64,000 nt of DNA from Bacteroidota bacterium (GCA_024642705.1 JAHEAQ010000018.1:1-64000); one strand, 5' to 3'. Shown: positions 1-9,011, counted from the first letter of the stretch. Numbers and translations: made by a program. The notes: a model not told the origin generated them from the letters alone.

Positions 1-2
1 AC

Positions 3-170
3 ACTGAGGATGGAAGTAAAATCTCTGCAAGACCAAGTGGAACTGAACCCAAAATAAAATTCTATATCAGCGTCCAACAAACCATTGAAGGGAAAGAGAC
101 ACTTGCTTCAACCGAAAAAGCATTGGATGAAAAAATCGAAAAAATTATTGGTGAGTTGCAATTTGCATAG
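3..170 (+). CDS. Phosphohexomutase (phosphoglucomutase/phosphomannomutase family), C-terminal end only
   Basis: An open frame enters from the left edge and ends at TAG 168-170, giving about 55 residues. It contains ISARPSGTEPKIKFY, the phosphate-binding loop of domain 4 of the alpha-D-phosphohexomutase superfamily (SGTEP is the family hallmark). The enzyme isomerises hexose 1- and 6-phosphates in the cytoplasm. The substrate (glucose, mannose or glucosamine) cannot be told from this fragment. The frame closes with a charged helix, as expected for the C-terminus of full-length members. The 5' part lies outside the window. Confidence 0.85.
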   Translation, partial: TEDGSKISARPSGTEPKIKFYISVQQTIEGKETLASTEKALDEKIEKIIGELQFA

Positions 171-173
171 ATT

Positions 174-414
174 ATTAAACCCGCATTATGCATTGGGGCT
201 TCGCAATGAGACTTAACATGACGATAAAAAATGAACGAACGATGCAAAGTAATTTTAATGAAATTAAAATAGGGAGAGAACCGACAGAAAACCTGTCGGA
301 AGGGATGGCCTGATTAAATCATAGTTACCACTAAGGTGCATGACCAAAACTTAGTGCAGCGGTATATTTTGCAGTCATTTCCAGTAGGAATAGAATGTCT
401 AATGCGGGTTTAAT
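174..414. repeat. Hairpin-rich element bounded by a perfect 15-bp inverted repeat (MITE-like or structured RNA)
   Basis: ATTAAACCCGCATTA at 174-188 is the exact reverse complement of 400-414. Four further hairpins lie between: 191-195/204-208, 252-259/263-270 (8 bp, 3-nt loop), 281-287/293-299 (7 bp, GC-rich) and 329-335/350-356 (7 bp), plus a small one at 379-382/387-390. No convincing protein frame is present. TTAA occurs at both outer ends and could be part of the repeat or a target duplication. The form fits a non-autonomous transposable element or a folded RNA; the sequence alone does not decide. It fills most of the 350-bp gap between the mutase and the esterase. Confidence 0.6.
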
Positions 415-439
415 CAAATTTTAACCCTTTTAAACATCA

Positions 440-479
440 AAAAAGAGCATGACTATTGCTTAATGGTCATGCTCTTTTT
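440..479. terminator. Bidirectional Rho-independent terminator
   Basis: A 14-bp perfect stem (440-453 with 466-479) has a 12-nt loop, with an A-run on the left and a T-run on the right, so it can act on both strands. It sits between the element at 174-414 and the 3' end of the minus-strand esterase gene. Confidence 0.85.
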
Positions 480-522
480 AGTAAATCATTAATTTAATAG
501 AAACTAAGTCTGAATAAAAAAC

Positions 523-1386
523 TCAATTTTGATGAAAAGTATCACTGACAAAGCTCAGCACAACTGGCAATGATTCCCTCCAATAGGTCCAAGTATGACC
601 TCCATTTCTGACTCTATATTCATGTGGAATTTCTAGTTTTTTCATCTCTATATGAATCAAGCTATTTCCTTCATAAAGAAAATCATCATCTCCGCAATCA
701 ATAAACCATTTTACAGCTCTTTTTTGATCTTCGGGTATATTCTTAACCAATGAAATGGCGTTGTGGTTATCAATATAACTTTGAATTTGATCTTCCGAAT
801 ACTTGTCCAAGTCATTACCTCCAAATCTTTTAAAATCCTCCATATTACGGGGTCCTATATAAGCGCTTAAAGGACAGGCTGAAGAAAACAATTCTGGATG
901 ATGCAAAGCATACATAAAGGATCCTCCACCTCCCATGGAAAGTCCTGCAACTGCGCGATATCTTTTCTCACTTTTGATGCGATAAGTTTTTTCAACATAT
1001 GGCATTAGTTCATTAAAAAAGAAATCCTCATAATTCCAATTGCCATTAATATGGTTAAAATATCCTCTCGTACCAGTATTTGCATCTGGCATAACGATTA
1101 TCATGGGTGTTGCAGAACCATCTTTAATTGCATTATCCGTAATTCTTAATACTTCACCAAATTGCACCCACCCCGTTTGATCATCGCCTGCACCATGAAG
1201 CAAATACAAAACTGGATAAGATCTTTGGGAAGATTCGTAATCAGGTGGAAGATAAATAGCGAATTTTCGCTCACTTTTAAGAATTTCGCTTTTCATTGAT
1301 AGATTATCGAAAACTTTTCCTGTCTGTCCAAAACTTGATATATTTAATGCGAAGCAGAAAGCAACCAATAATAAAATTTTATTCAT
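523..1386 (-). CDS. Secreted esterase, putative esterase (Esterase D/feruloyl-esterase-like) family
   Basis: This is a 287-residue alpha/beta hydrolase with an N-terminal signal peptide (hydrophobic residues 4-18, likely cleaved after SSFGQ). The nucleophile elbow is GLSMGG with Ser150. The acid is probably Asp233 or Asp234 in CGDDDF, and the base is His264 in NGGHTW. This layout matches Pfam Esterase (PF00756), which includes feruloyl and acetyl-xylan esterases and trehalose mycolyltransferases. It probably cleaves an ester on a polysaccharide or other substrate in the periplasm or outside the cell. The exact substrate is unknown. It lies 39 bp downstream of the formate dehydrogenase alpha gene on the same strand and may be read through from it, but no functional link is evident. 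Confidence 0.85.
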   Translation of the reverse strand: MNKILLLVAFCFALNISSFGQTGKVFDNLSMKSEILKSERKFAIYLPPDYESSQRSYPVLYLLHGAGDDQTGWVQFGEVLRITDNAIKDGSATPMIIVMPDANTGTRGYFNHINGNWNYEDFFFNELMPYVEKTYRIKSEKRYRAVAGLSMGGGGSFMYALHHPELFSSACPLSAYIGPRNMEDFKRFGGNDLDKYSEDQIQSYIDNHNAISLVKNIPEDQKRAVKWFIDCGDDDFLYEGNSLIHIEMKKLEIPHEYRVRNGGHTWTYWRESLPVVLSFVSDTFHQN

Positions 1387-1425
1387 AATTTTTTTAATAT
1401 TTAATGTATTATTATTCTAATAAAA

Positions 1426-4158
1426 TCAGCCGTTAACTTCAGCTAATTTTTTAAATTTTCCTTTGCTTTTTCTCAACTTTACGGCAACCACTTTGTATTC
1501 CGGACATAACGCTTCAGAATCAGAAATATCGGAAGTAATATTATTGACCATTATTTCAGGAAAATGAAACGTTGTGCTAAGCACTCCTTTTCGAACCTCA
1601 TCTGTAATTCTAGCTTTTACATCAATCTTCCCTCTTACTGATTCCAAACAAACATAATCTCCTTCATTGATTAGATTTTCTTTCGCATCCTCAGGATGTA
1701 TCATCAAATAATCGTCTTTTAGAATTTCAACATTACCCGTTCTTCTGGTCATTGTCCCACAATTGTAATGTTCCAATTCTCTATTTGTAGTAAGAATGTA
1801 AGGATAATTTACAGAATTCTGCGTCAATTCTTCGCTTTCTTCCCATTCATGAAATTCAAATTTTCCTTTTCCTCTCTTGAATTCTGTTAAGTGCAAAATT
1901 TTGGTATCTGTACCGTCTAATGCAACAGGCCATTGTTTGCCTTGATTTCCCAGTTCTTCCCATTTTATTCCAGCGAAAAAAGGAACAATTTGAGAAATCT
2001 CCTCAAGCATCCCTTTAGCAGAATATTCAGGTTGATGATACCCCATCTTATTCATGATATCCACTATAATTTGTCCGTCAGATTTAGAACCTAGAACAGG
2101 ATTCGTTACTTGGCGAACTGCCTGAACTCTCCTTTCCCCGTTGGTAAATGTACCTTCCTTTTCCAAAAATGATGCTCCTGGCAAAATGACATCAGCATAT
2201 TTTGCTGTTTCTGTCATAAATATTTCTTGAACAATAACTAAATCTGTGCTTTCAAGGGCTTTGATAACCTTTTGTGTATTTGGATCAGTCTGAACCACAT
2301 CTTCACCCATTATCCAAATCACTTTTAATTTTCCTTCAATTCCTGCCTCGAACATTTCTGGGATTTTATATCCAATATGTTTTGGGACTTGAACTCCATA
2401 AAACTGATTGTATTTGTGATTGACTTCATCTTTAGTAACATCCATATAACCTGCTCCTTGATGGGGCTGCACTCCCATGTCTGCGCTGCCCTGCACATTA
2501 TTTTGCCCTCTTAATGGATTGACACCCACTCCTTTTCTGCCAATATTTCCAGTCAATAATGCTAAATTTGCTATCTGCATCACTGTAAAAGTTCCTTGCG
2601 AATGTTCTGTAACTCCTAATCCATGAAATGACATTGCATTTGGCGCAGTGGCATAAGCAATCGCAGCAGCTTTAACTTCATTTCTATCCACCCCTGAAAT
2701 ACTTTCCATTTTATCAATATCAAGAGCTTTGATATCTTTCAAAAAATCATTAAATCCTTCTGTTCGATTGTCAACAAAACTTTCATCGACAAGTCCTTCT
2801 TCAATTATATAATACATCATCATATTAAGCACTGCTACATTTGTTCCAGGTCTTAAAGCAAGATGATGGGTTGCATATCGCGCTATTTCAGTTCGACGTG
2901 GATCAATAACAATTGTTGTCTTCCCTTTCATAGCAAATTGTTTGAATTTTGCTCCTGTAACAGGATGGGCATCAGTAGGATTTGCACCTATAATCATGAT
3001 GCAATCTGCATATTTCAAATCCGCAATTGAATTTGTTGCAGCTCCTGTACCAAAAGTTCTTTGCATGCCTAATGCTGTAGGAGAATGACAAACTCGTGCA
3101 CATCCATCAATATTATTTGTCCCAACTACAGCACGAATAAATTTCTGCATGAGGTAATTTTCTTCATTTGTACATCTGGAAGAGGATATTCCAGCAATAG
3201 AATCAGGACCATATGTTTGTTTTGCAGCATTAATTTTTTCGGCTATATAATCGTAAGCTTCATCCCAACTCACTTTTTCAAGAACACCATTTTTTTTAAT
3301 CATTGGAGAATTCAATCTATCAGGATGATTGTAAAACCTGAAAGCATATCGTCCCTTTAGACAAGTGTGCCCTTGATTCACTTCTGCATCGTATGGCGCT
3401 TGAATACTTAATATTTCACCGTTTAAAGCAGAAACTTCAAGATTACAGCCTACTCCGCAATAAGTGCATATTGTTCGAGTTTTATCGGCAACTTTAATTG
3501 CTTTAGATTGGAAAACATCAGAAATCGCTGAAGTAGGACATGCCTGAGAACAAGCTCCGCAACTCACACAATCAGAATTCATAAATGATTCGTCTATTCC
3601 TTTTACAATGTGAGAATCAAACCCACGTCCAGCCATGCTCAATACAAATTGTCCTTGAACTTCATCACATGCTCGGACACATCTGTAACAATTAATGCAT
3701 TTAGATAGATCCGATGTCATATATGGATGACTTAAGTCTTTTTCTTTATCCCCATGATTTGCCCCTTCTGGATATCTAACTTTCCTTATTCCAACTTGCG
3801 CTGCAACAGTTTGTAACTCGCAATTCCCGTTCACCTCGCAAGTCAAACAATCCAATGGATGATCTGTTAATACCAATTCAATGATATTTTTCCTTAAATT
3901 TCGAATGGATTCGGAATCAGGATAAATAAATTGCCCCTCAGAAATTGGTGAATGGCATGAAGCCAAAGTTTTTGTAATACCATCTTTTTGCAATGCAACG
4001 TCTACACTGCATACTCTGCATGAACCAAACGGTTTTAAATTTGGCGCATCACATAAAGTAGGAACATGTTTTTCTCCTTTATTTCTTTTAATAAATGAAA
4101 GTATGGTCTCTCCTTCTTTTATTTCAAATGGAACATCATTTATATAGGCATATTTCAT
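1426..4158 (-). CDS. fdhA: NAD-dependent formate dehydrogenase, molybdopterin (alpha) subunit
   Basis: This 910-residue protein oxidises formate to CO2 at a molybdenum or tungsten bis-pterin site and sends electrons to the partner diaphorase. Domains in order: a plant-type [2Fe-2S] domain (Cys36, 47, 50, 68), a NuoG-like His-Cys [4Fe-4S] site (His100, Cys104, 107, 113), two ferredoxin [4Fe-4S] clusters (Cys154/157/160/164 and 197/200/203/207), and a molybdopterin oxidoreductase domain with its own cluster (Cys231/234/238/266). The active-site segment ARVCHSP gives Cys357-His358, so this is a cysteine and not a selenocysteine enzyme. The C-terminal 130 residues form the molydopterin dinucleotide-binding domain. 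There is no signal peptide, so it is cytoplasmic. It follows the beta subunit by 16 bp. The sulfur-transfer chaperone FdhD is not in the window. Confidence 0.93.
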   Translation of the reverse strand: MKYAYINDVPFEIKEGETILSFIKRNKGEKHVPTLCDAPNLKPFGSCRVCSVDVALQKDGITKTLASCHSPISEGQFIYPDSESIRNLRKNIIELVLTDHPLDCLTCEVNGNCELQTVAAQVGIRKVRYPEGANHGDKEKDLSHPYMTSDLSKCINCYRCVRACDEVQGQFVLSMAGRGFDSHIVKGIDESFMNSDCVSCGACSQACPTSAISDVFQSKAIKVADKTRTICTYCGVGCNLEVSALNGEILSIQAPYDAEVNQGHTCLKGRYAFRFYNHPDRLNSPMIKKNGVLEKVSWDEAYDYIAEKINAAKQTYGPDSIAGISSSRCTNEENYLMQKFIRAVVGTNNIDGCARVCHSPTALGMQRTFGTGAATNSIADLKYADCIMIIGANPTDAHPVTGAKFKQFAMKGKTTIVIDPRRTEIARYATHHLALRPGTNVAVLNMMMYYIIEEGLVDESFVDNRTEGFNDFLKDIKALDIDKMESISGVDRNEVKAAAIAYATAPNAMSFHGLGVTEHSQGTFTVMQIANLALLTGNIGRKGVGVNPLRGQNNVQGSADMGVQPHQGAGYMDVTKDEVNHKYNQFYGVQVPKHIGYKIPEMFEAGIEGKLKVIWIMGEDVVQTDPNTQKVIKALESTDLVIVQEIFMTETAKYADVILPGASFLEKEGTFTNGERRVQAVRQVTNPVLGSKSDGQIIVDIMNKMGYHQPEYSAKGMLEEISQIVPFFAGIKWEELGNQGKQWPVALDGTDTKILHLTEFKRGKGKFEFHEWEESEELTQNSVNYPYILTTNRELEHYNCGTMTRRTGNVEILKDDYLMIHPEDAKENLINEGDYVCLESVRGKIDVKARITDEVRKGVLSTTFHFPEIMVNNITSDISDSEALCPEYKVVAVKLRKSKGKFKKLAEVNG

Positions 4159-4174
4159 ATTGAAATATTTTTCA

Positions 4175-5833
4175 TTAATTGTTTTTAAAATATGGATCCA
4201 ATTCGTCAGAGAAATAAGCTAATGCATTTCTTACAGGTAATGGTATTCCACCTCCGTGAGCGCAGAGCGACCCTAATTCAAGCGTTGATAATAAATCTGT
4301 AAATAATTTTTTATCTATTTTATAATCTGAATTCATAGCTTTTTCTGATAATTCATGGCCTCGCTTAGTTCCTAATCTACAAGGAAAACATTTACCGCAA
4401 CTTTCATATGCAGCAAAATCAAACAAATGTTTGATAAATTTCATCATTGGAAAATCTTCAGGTATACAAACTACGGATGCATGACCAAGCAAAAATCCAT
4501 TCTGACGAAAAGATTCAAAATCAACGGAAAGTTCTTCAATTTTTGATATTGGAACAATTCCTCCTAAAGGACCACCAATTTGCATTGCTTTAACTGGTCG
4601 TTTGAATCCACCGCCTAAATTATATACTACTTCTTTAAGAGGAGTGCCCATTTCAACTTCATACAATCCCGGATTATTGAATAATCCATCAAGACAAATT
4701 AATTTAGTGCCAGACGATTTTTCAGTTCCAATATTCTTCCAAGCCATCCCTCCGTTTGAAATTATAAAATGTAAAGCAGCTAAAGTTTCGACATTATTAA
4801 CAACTGTAGGTTTATTAAAAAGACCCTGTTGAGCTGGAAATGGGGGCCTAATCCTAACTTCTGGTCTTTGCCCTTCTATAGAATTTATTAATGCGGTTTC
4901 CTCGCCACATATGTATGCACCTTGGGCACGAATTATTTTAAAATCAAAACTAAAAGCAGTGCCCATAATAAATTTCCCAATGAGCCCAAGGGATTTTAGT
5001 TTATCAATTTCTTTCTGAAGGATTATTGCTGCCTCTGGATATTCAGCCCTAATATAAATTACACCATAGCTTGCTTTTGCAACATATCCAGCAATTAACA
5101 TTCCGAACAATACAGAATGAGGTCTTTCTTCTAGTAAGTATCTATCAGAATACGCTCCAGGGTCTCCCTCATCAGCATTGCAAATAATGAATTTTGTTTC
5201 ATTTTCTTCTTTTCGGCAAAATTCTAATTTTAATCCTATAGGAAATCCTGCTCCTCCCCTGCCTCTTAGACCAGATATTTTGATTTCTTCAAGAATTTCA
5301 GCTGAAGGAAATTTCAAAGCCATTTCAAATGGTTTGTAATATTCAGCTACATCAAACATTGGTTCAGTGAGAATTTTTGGCCCTAAATTTCCAACATTAT
5401 ACTTATCTTTTTTTGCAACTTTAGTCTTTGAAAAAATTTGTCCAAAATTCAGTTCATCACTTCCAGAATAGTTATTTCCATTGAACTGGAAGGCATTATT
5501 TTCATGGCATCTACCTAAACAAGTCATATGCCCTATCTCACTTTCTTGAAAATGGTCTTTAATATTTAATAATAATTTGTCCTGAGTACCTGCACACAAG
5601 CAAGCAGTTCCGTTGCAGATGTAAACTTTTTTGCCTTGATTTTCTGGTTTCAAAAAATCATAAAAAGAAGCAGTACCATAAGTATTTGCTTTACCAAAAA
5701 GGAATTCTTTGGAAAGATTTTCGAGATCATGGATAGGTACTGTTCCTGAATCCTGGCTAAGTTTTCCCATCCGGTCAAATAGATTGTCCGCTAATCCCTT
5801 TCTCGATGATAGTTCACTTAAATTTTCTGACAT
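4175..5833 (-). CDS. fdhB: NAD-dependent formate dehydrogenase, diaphorase (beta) subunit: NuoE-NuoF fusion
   Basis: This 552-residue protein passes electrons from the alpha subunit to NAD+. Residues 1-125 are a thioredoxin-like NuoE/FdsG-type domain with [2Fe-2S] ligands Cys73, Cys78, Cys105 and Cys109. Residues 150-450 are a NuoF/FdsB-type flavin domain; the glycine-rich segment GLRGRGGAGFP (188-198) and the NADEGDPGAY motif (219-228) bind FMN and NAD. The [4Fe-4S] site is SCGKCFPC plus Cys524 (Cys479, 482, 485, 524). It is the first gene of the pair, with the alpha gene 16 bp downstream. The fusion replaces the separate gamma and beta subunits of Ralstonia/Rhodobacter-type soluble formate dehydrogenases. 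Confidence 0.92.
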   Translation of the reverse strand: MSENLSELSSRKGLADNLFDRMGKLSQDSGTVPIHDLENLSKEFLFGKANTYGTASFYDFLKPENQGKKVYICNGTACLCAGTQDKLLLNIKDHFQESEIGHMTCLGRCHENNAFQFNGNNYSGSDELNFGQIFSKTKVAKKDKYNVGNLGPKILTEPMFDVAEYYKPFEMALKFPSAEILEEIKISGLRGRGGAGFPIGLKLEFCRKEENETKFIICNADEGDPGAYSDRYLLEERPHSVLFGMLIAGYVAKASYGVIYIRAEYPEAAIILQKEIDKLKSLGLIGKFIMGTAFSFDFKIIRAQGAYICGEETALINSIEGQRPEVRIRPPFPAQQGLFNKPTVVNNVETLAALHFIISNGGMAWKNIGTEKSSGTKLICLDGLFNNPGLYEVEMGTPLKEVVYNLGGGFKRPVKAMQIGGPLGGIVPISKIEELSVDFESFRQNGFLLGHASVVCIPEDFPMMKFIKHLFDFAAYESCGKCFPCRLGTKRGHELSEKAMNSDYKIDKKLFTDLLSTLELGSLCAHGGGIPLPVRNALAYFSDELDPYFKNN

Positions 5834-6208
5834 CTGATTAACTTACATGATTTTTGCTTTTTCTTTCTTTAGTTAAAGGCAAAGTATGAAAATTGCATCG
5901 CTTTAACTTAGTTGCATTTAAAAATACACATTTTTTAGTTAATGGGTTAAAGATTTTAATGAATGTATACCTCAGGAATTGTACTTTTTGCACACCAAAT
6001 ATTTGAAGGTAATTGGGCGGATACCATTCTCTACTGATGCTCACGAAGTAATTTGACCCATAACTTGATACAAATATTTTTGATTTTGTGAAATTTATTG
6101 TGGGTACAAATTGAATTTTACGACAAAATTTGACTAATTAGAATTAAAATCTAAATGAATTAGAAATCCATTTTTTTAGTGAAAAATTAAATTCAAAAAA
6201 TATTTATA
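5834..6208. other. Divergent intergenic region between formate dehydrogenase and GH9
   Basis: This 375-bp AT-rich spacer must hold the promoters of both the minus-strand fdhBA pair and the plus-strand GH9 gene. No exact TAnnTTTG -7 box was found. A near match (CATACTTTG on the minus strand, about 60 bp upstream of fdhB) is one base short. A 68-codon frame inside it has no recognisable features and was not called. Confidence 0.4.
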
Positions 6209-7999
6209 ATGAATATAATTCATGAAAAGGTAAGAATTATTGGGGCATTAGTATTTTTCCTTTACGCTTCAATTTTACACACTCAATCTTCCATAGAAAT
6301 AAGAGTAAATCTCAGAGGTTACCCAAGCGAAATGCCTAAAAAAGCAATGATTTTAAGTAAAGTTGCTTTGAAGAACCCAAAATTGTTGTTAAAAGACGAA
6401 AAAGGGGAAGTTTTGAATGAATTCGATTGTGTGGTACATGAAAAATCTTGGCAACCATTTTCTTATTACTACTTAACAGACTTTTCAGAATTTGAAAAAG
6501 AAGGCAAATATTATTTTGAACTTAAAGACAGTCAAATTATTAGTTCCATTTTCTCCATTGGTGCCTATCCAAAGTGGCAAGAAGATGTAGTTAGTTTCAT
6601 CAGAACACAACGTTGTGGTTACAATCCATATACTAAAGAATTCTGCCACCAAAAAGATGGATTAAGTTTTTTTGGCATTAGGCCTGATTCCAGCCGAATT
6701 GATGCCACAGGTGGATGGCATGATGCTGGTGACCAATTAAAATATCTCATAACCAGCAGCAATACTACTGCGCGAATGCTCATGACCTATCAAATGAGTG
6801 ATAAAATGTTTAAGGATGATGTTGATGCCCGAGGCAATAATAAACCAAATAATTTACCCGATATTCTAGACGAGGCAAAATGGGGACTAGAATGGATTTT
6901 GAAACTTCACCCATTTCCTAATGAATTGTACCATCAAGTGGCAGATGATAGGGACCATCGCGGATTTAAACTTCCTCACGAAGAAAATGCAGATTACGGA
7001 TGGGGACCAAATGAATTTCGACCTGTGTATTTTGCCACAGGACGACCTCAAGGCCTTTCTAAATACCAAAGCCAAGCAACAGGAATTGCAAACCTCGCAG
7101 GTCGATCATCTGCCACGCTTGCTTTAGGATATGAAGTTTTTATCCATTTCAAAGAGTATGAAGTTTTTGCTAAAGTTTGTTTGAAAGCTGCTATGGAACT
7201 CTATGATATGGGAAGAAAACAAGAAGGATTTCAGCAAGGTAATAGTTATGGTGCTCCTTATCGATATGAGGAAAATACATGGGCAGATGATATGGAATGG
7301 GCAGCAGCTTGTTTGTTCAAAATTACAAAAAACAAGCATTTTCTTTACGAAGCAAGAGAGTATTCAAAACTCATCGGGACTTGGTCTTGGATGGAACGAG
7401 ATTCTGCAAGTCATTATGAAATGTACCCTTTTGTAAATATGGGGCATTTTGCTTTATGGGAGGTTGGTTCTTCCAAAGATAAAAAGCAAATGATCGAATA
7501 TTATGAGCATAATTTAGAAAATATCAAAAAAAGAGCAGATCAAAACCCATATGGTGTCGGACATTTATTCATATGGTGTTCAAATAATCTTGCTGCAGCC
7601 GTAGCAACCCAAGCGATGCTATACGAGAAAATGACAGGTACAAAAAAATACCGTTCGCTCATGCAAAATCATGTTGATTGGCTATTGGGACTTAATCCAT
7701 GGAATTCGAGTATGATTACAGAAATACCCGAAAATGCAGATACTCCTGTAGATGTACATATGCCATTTTGGAGAATTAATAAAGAATCCATAAAAGGCAG
7801 TTTAGTGGATGGACCGTTATGGTCTACTATTCACGATAAAATGTTAGGAATCGTTTTGTCAAAACCTGACGAATACCAATATTTGCAGCCGAGTCATATT
7901 AAATACCACGATGATTGGGCAGATTATAGTACAAACGAGCCCACCTTGGATGGATCGGCAGAATTACTTTTAATCTTAACTCAACTAAGCCATGAATAA
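6209..7999 (+). CDS. Secreted glycoside hydrolase family 9 enzyme (cellulase/exo-glucosaminidase type)
   Basis: This 596-residue protein has a signal peptide (hydrophobic 9-21). Residues 28-118 form the Ig-like N-terminal domain of GH9 enzymes (CelD_N), and about 125-596 the (alpha/alpha)6 barrel. The catalytic base segment TGGWHDAGD is at 167-175 (Asp172 and Asp175); the general acid is Glu577 in YSTNEPTLD. GH9 enzymes hydrolyse beta-1,4-glucosidic bonds; a subset are exo-beta-D-glucosaminidases acting on chitosan oligosaccharides. The next gene overlaps by 8 bp and encodes a NodB-fold carbohydrate deacetylase relative, so an amino-sugar substrate is a reasonable inference but unproven. No carbohydrate-binding module and no T9SS tail is present, which suggests a periplasmic location. 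Confidence 0.9.
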   Translation: MNIIHEKVRIIGALVFFLYASILHTQSSIEIRVNLRGYPSEMPKKAMILSKVALKNPKLLLKDEKGEVLNEFDCVVHEKSWQPFSYYYLTDFSEFEKEGKYYFELKDSQIISSIFSIGAYPKWQEDVVSFIRTQRCGYNPYTKEFCHQKDGLSFFGIRPDSSRIDATGGWHDAGDQLKYLITSSNTTARMLMTYQMSDKMFKDDVDARGNNKPNNLPDILDEAKWGLEWILKLHPFPNELYHQVADDRDHRGFKLPHEENADYGWGPNEFRPVYFATGRPQGLSKYQSQATGIANLAGRSSATLALGYEVFIHFKEYEVFAKVCLKAAMELYDMGRKQEGFQQGNSYGAPYRYEENTWADDMEWAAACLFKITKNKHFLYEAREYSKLIGTWSWMERDSASHYEMYPFVNMGHFALWEVGSSKDKKQMIEYYEHNLENIKKRADQNPYGVGHLFIWCSNNLAAAVATQAMLYEKMTGTKKYRSLMQNHVDWLLGLNPWNSSMITEIPENADTPVDVHMPFWRINKESIKGSLVDGPLWSTIHDKMLGIVLSKPDEYQYLQPSHIKYHDDWADYSTNEPTLDGSAELLLILTQLSHE

Positions 8000-8717
8000 G
8001 ATATGTGTATATTTTGCTTTACTTTTCTTTGCATCTTCGATTAATGCCCAACCAATATTCGATAATGAAGGTGCACTTATTAGGTCAGATACCTCAAAGA
8101 AAAAAATTTACCTATGTTTTACAGGACATGAATTTTTTGATGGATTTGATTACGTATTAGCAGTTTTAAAAAAACATAAAATTCATGCTTCTTTCTTTCT
8201 AACTGGAGAATTTGTCAGAAACCATGAAGATTTAGTTAAAACAATCGGTCTGGACGGACACTATATCGGCGCTCATTCTGACCAGCATCTTCTATACTGC
8301 GATTGGTTAAAAAGAGACAGTTTATTATTTTCTCCTAATATAATTAAAGAAGATATTTCTAATAACCTTAAAGCATTGAATGCTTTAGGAATTTATCCTG
8401 ACTATTTTATGCCTCCTTTTGAATGGTACAATAAAAAGGTTGTTGCAATAGCTCTCCAACTAAATCAAACAACAATAAATTTTTCTCCAGGCACTAAGTC
8501 GAATGCCGATTATACTACTCCTGAGATGTTAAATTATGTTCGTAGCGATGTAATCTTGGAAAGTATCTATAATTATGAATCCTTAAATGGTATGAATGGT
8601 TTCCATTTACTTATTCATCCAGGAGTGAGTAATGAAAGAAAAGATAAATTGTATTTCCATTTAGATAGTATTATTAATGAATTAGACGAAAAAAACTATC
8701 AATTCTCTAAATTTTAA
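7992..8717 (+). CDS. Secreted NodB-fold polysaccharide deacetylase-like protein with altered catalytic motif
   Basis: This 241-residue protein has a signal peptide ending near Ala19-Gln20. It aligns with polysaccharide deacetylases (NodB homology, CE4): beta-strand plus motif 1, then HASFFLTGEF (65-74, compare the family ATFFVTG), then motif 2 GAHSDQH with the metal ligands His95 and His99, then motif 3 PPFEW (141-145). Motif 1, normally TFDDG, reads TGHEFFDG (44-51), so the catalytic-base Asp position is His46 and the metal-ligand Asp position is Glu47 in the simplest alignment. The start ATG lies inside the last codons of the GH9 gene (8-bp overlap), so the two are translationally coupled. 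It may be an active variant with a different metal site or a carbohydrate-binding pseudoenzyme. Confidence 0.75.
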   Translation: MNKICVYFALLFFASSINAQPIFDNEGALIRSDTSKKKIYLCFTGHEFFDGFDYVLAVLKKHKIHASFFLTGEFVRNHEDLVKTIGLDGHYIGAHSDQHLLYCDWLKRDSLLFSPNIIKEDISNNLKALNALGIYPDYFMPPFEWYNKKVVAIALQLNQTTINFSPGTKSNADYTTPEMLNYVRSDVILESIYNYESLNGMNGFHLLIHPGVSNERKDKLYFHLDSIINELDEKNYQFSKF

Positions 8718-8783
8718 TGTTTGAAAGTTTATTTCTATTCGATAATGTTATAAATGTTGTATATTTTGAAAAAAGAGGAAAAA

Positions 8784-8822
8784 AAAACGGGAAAGAACAG
8801 ATTTCTCTGATTTTCCCGTTTT
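8784..8822 (-). terminator. Rho-independent terminator of tRNA-Leu
   Basis: Read on the minus strand, an 11-bp stem (8812-8822 with 8784-8794) is followed by a run of at least nine T, beginning just after the tRNA 3' end. The plus-strand reading has only four T, so it may stop the NodB-like gene less efficiently. Confidence 0.85.
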
Positions 8823-8823
8823 G

Positions 8824-8905
8824 TACCCCGAGGGGGAATCGAACCCCCACATCCGAAGATACTGGATTTTGAATCCAGCGCGTCTACCAGTTCCGCCATC
8901 AGGGC
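8824..8905 (-). tRNA. tRNA-Leu (anticodon CAA)
   Basis: The minus strand folds into a class II tRNA. The acceptor stem GCCCTGA pairs with TCGGGGT (one G-U at each of positions 1-72 and 5-68), the D-arm contains CTGGTAGAC, the anticodon stem is CTGGA/TCCAG around loop TTCAAAA (anticodon CAA), there is a long variable arm, and the T-arm is GGGGGTTCGATTCCCCC. The discriminator base is A. The 3' CCA is not encoded (the next bases are CAA). Confidence 0.96.
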
Positions 8906-9011
8906 AATTTACAACTGGGCTGCAAATTTATAAGATTTCTGCTTAAGCAGAAATATTTAACACAATTTAAATAGATTATTTCGAAAATGGCACAAAAAAA
9001 TCCATTCCAAA

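Noticed and set aside
62-247. 61-codon minus-strand frame through the mutase tail and the left part of the inverted-repeat element
   Set aside because: It reads across the antisense of a known gene and the element's inverted end; no family, no start signal, and its tail falls on the repeat, so it is a chance frame.
5838-6044. 68-codon minus-strand frame upstream of fdhB
   Set aside because: Composition and sequence are those of AT-rich intergenic DNA, it has no recognisable domain, and it fills the space expected for the fdh promoter.
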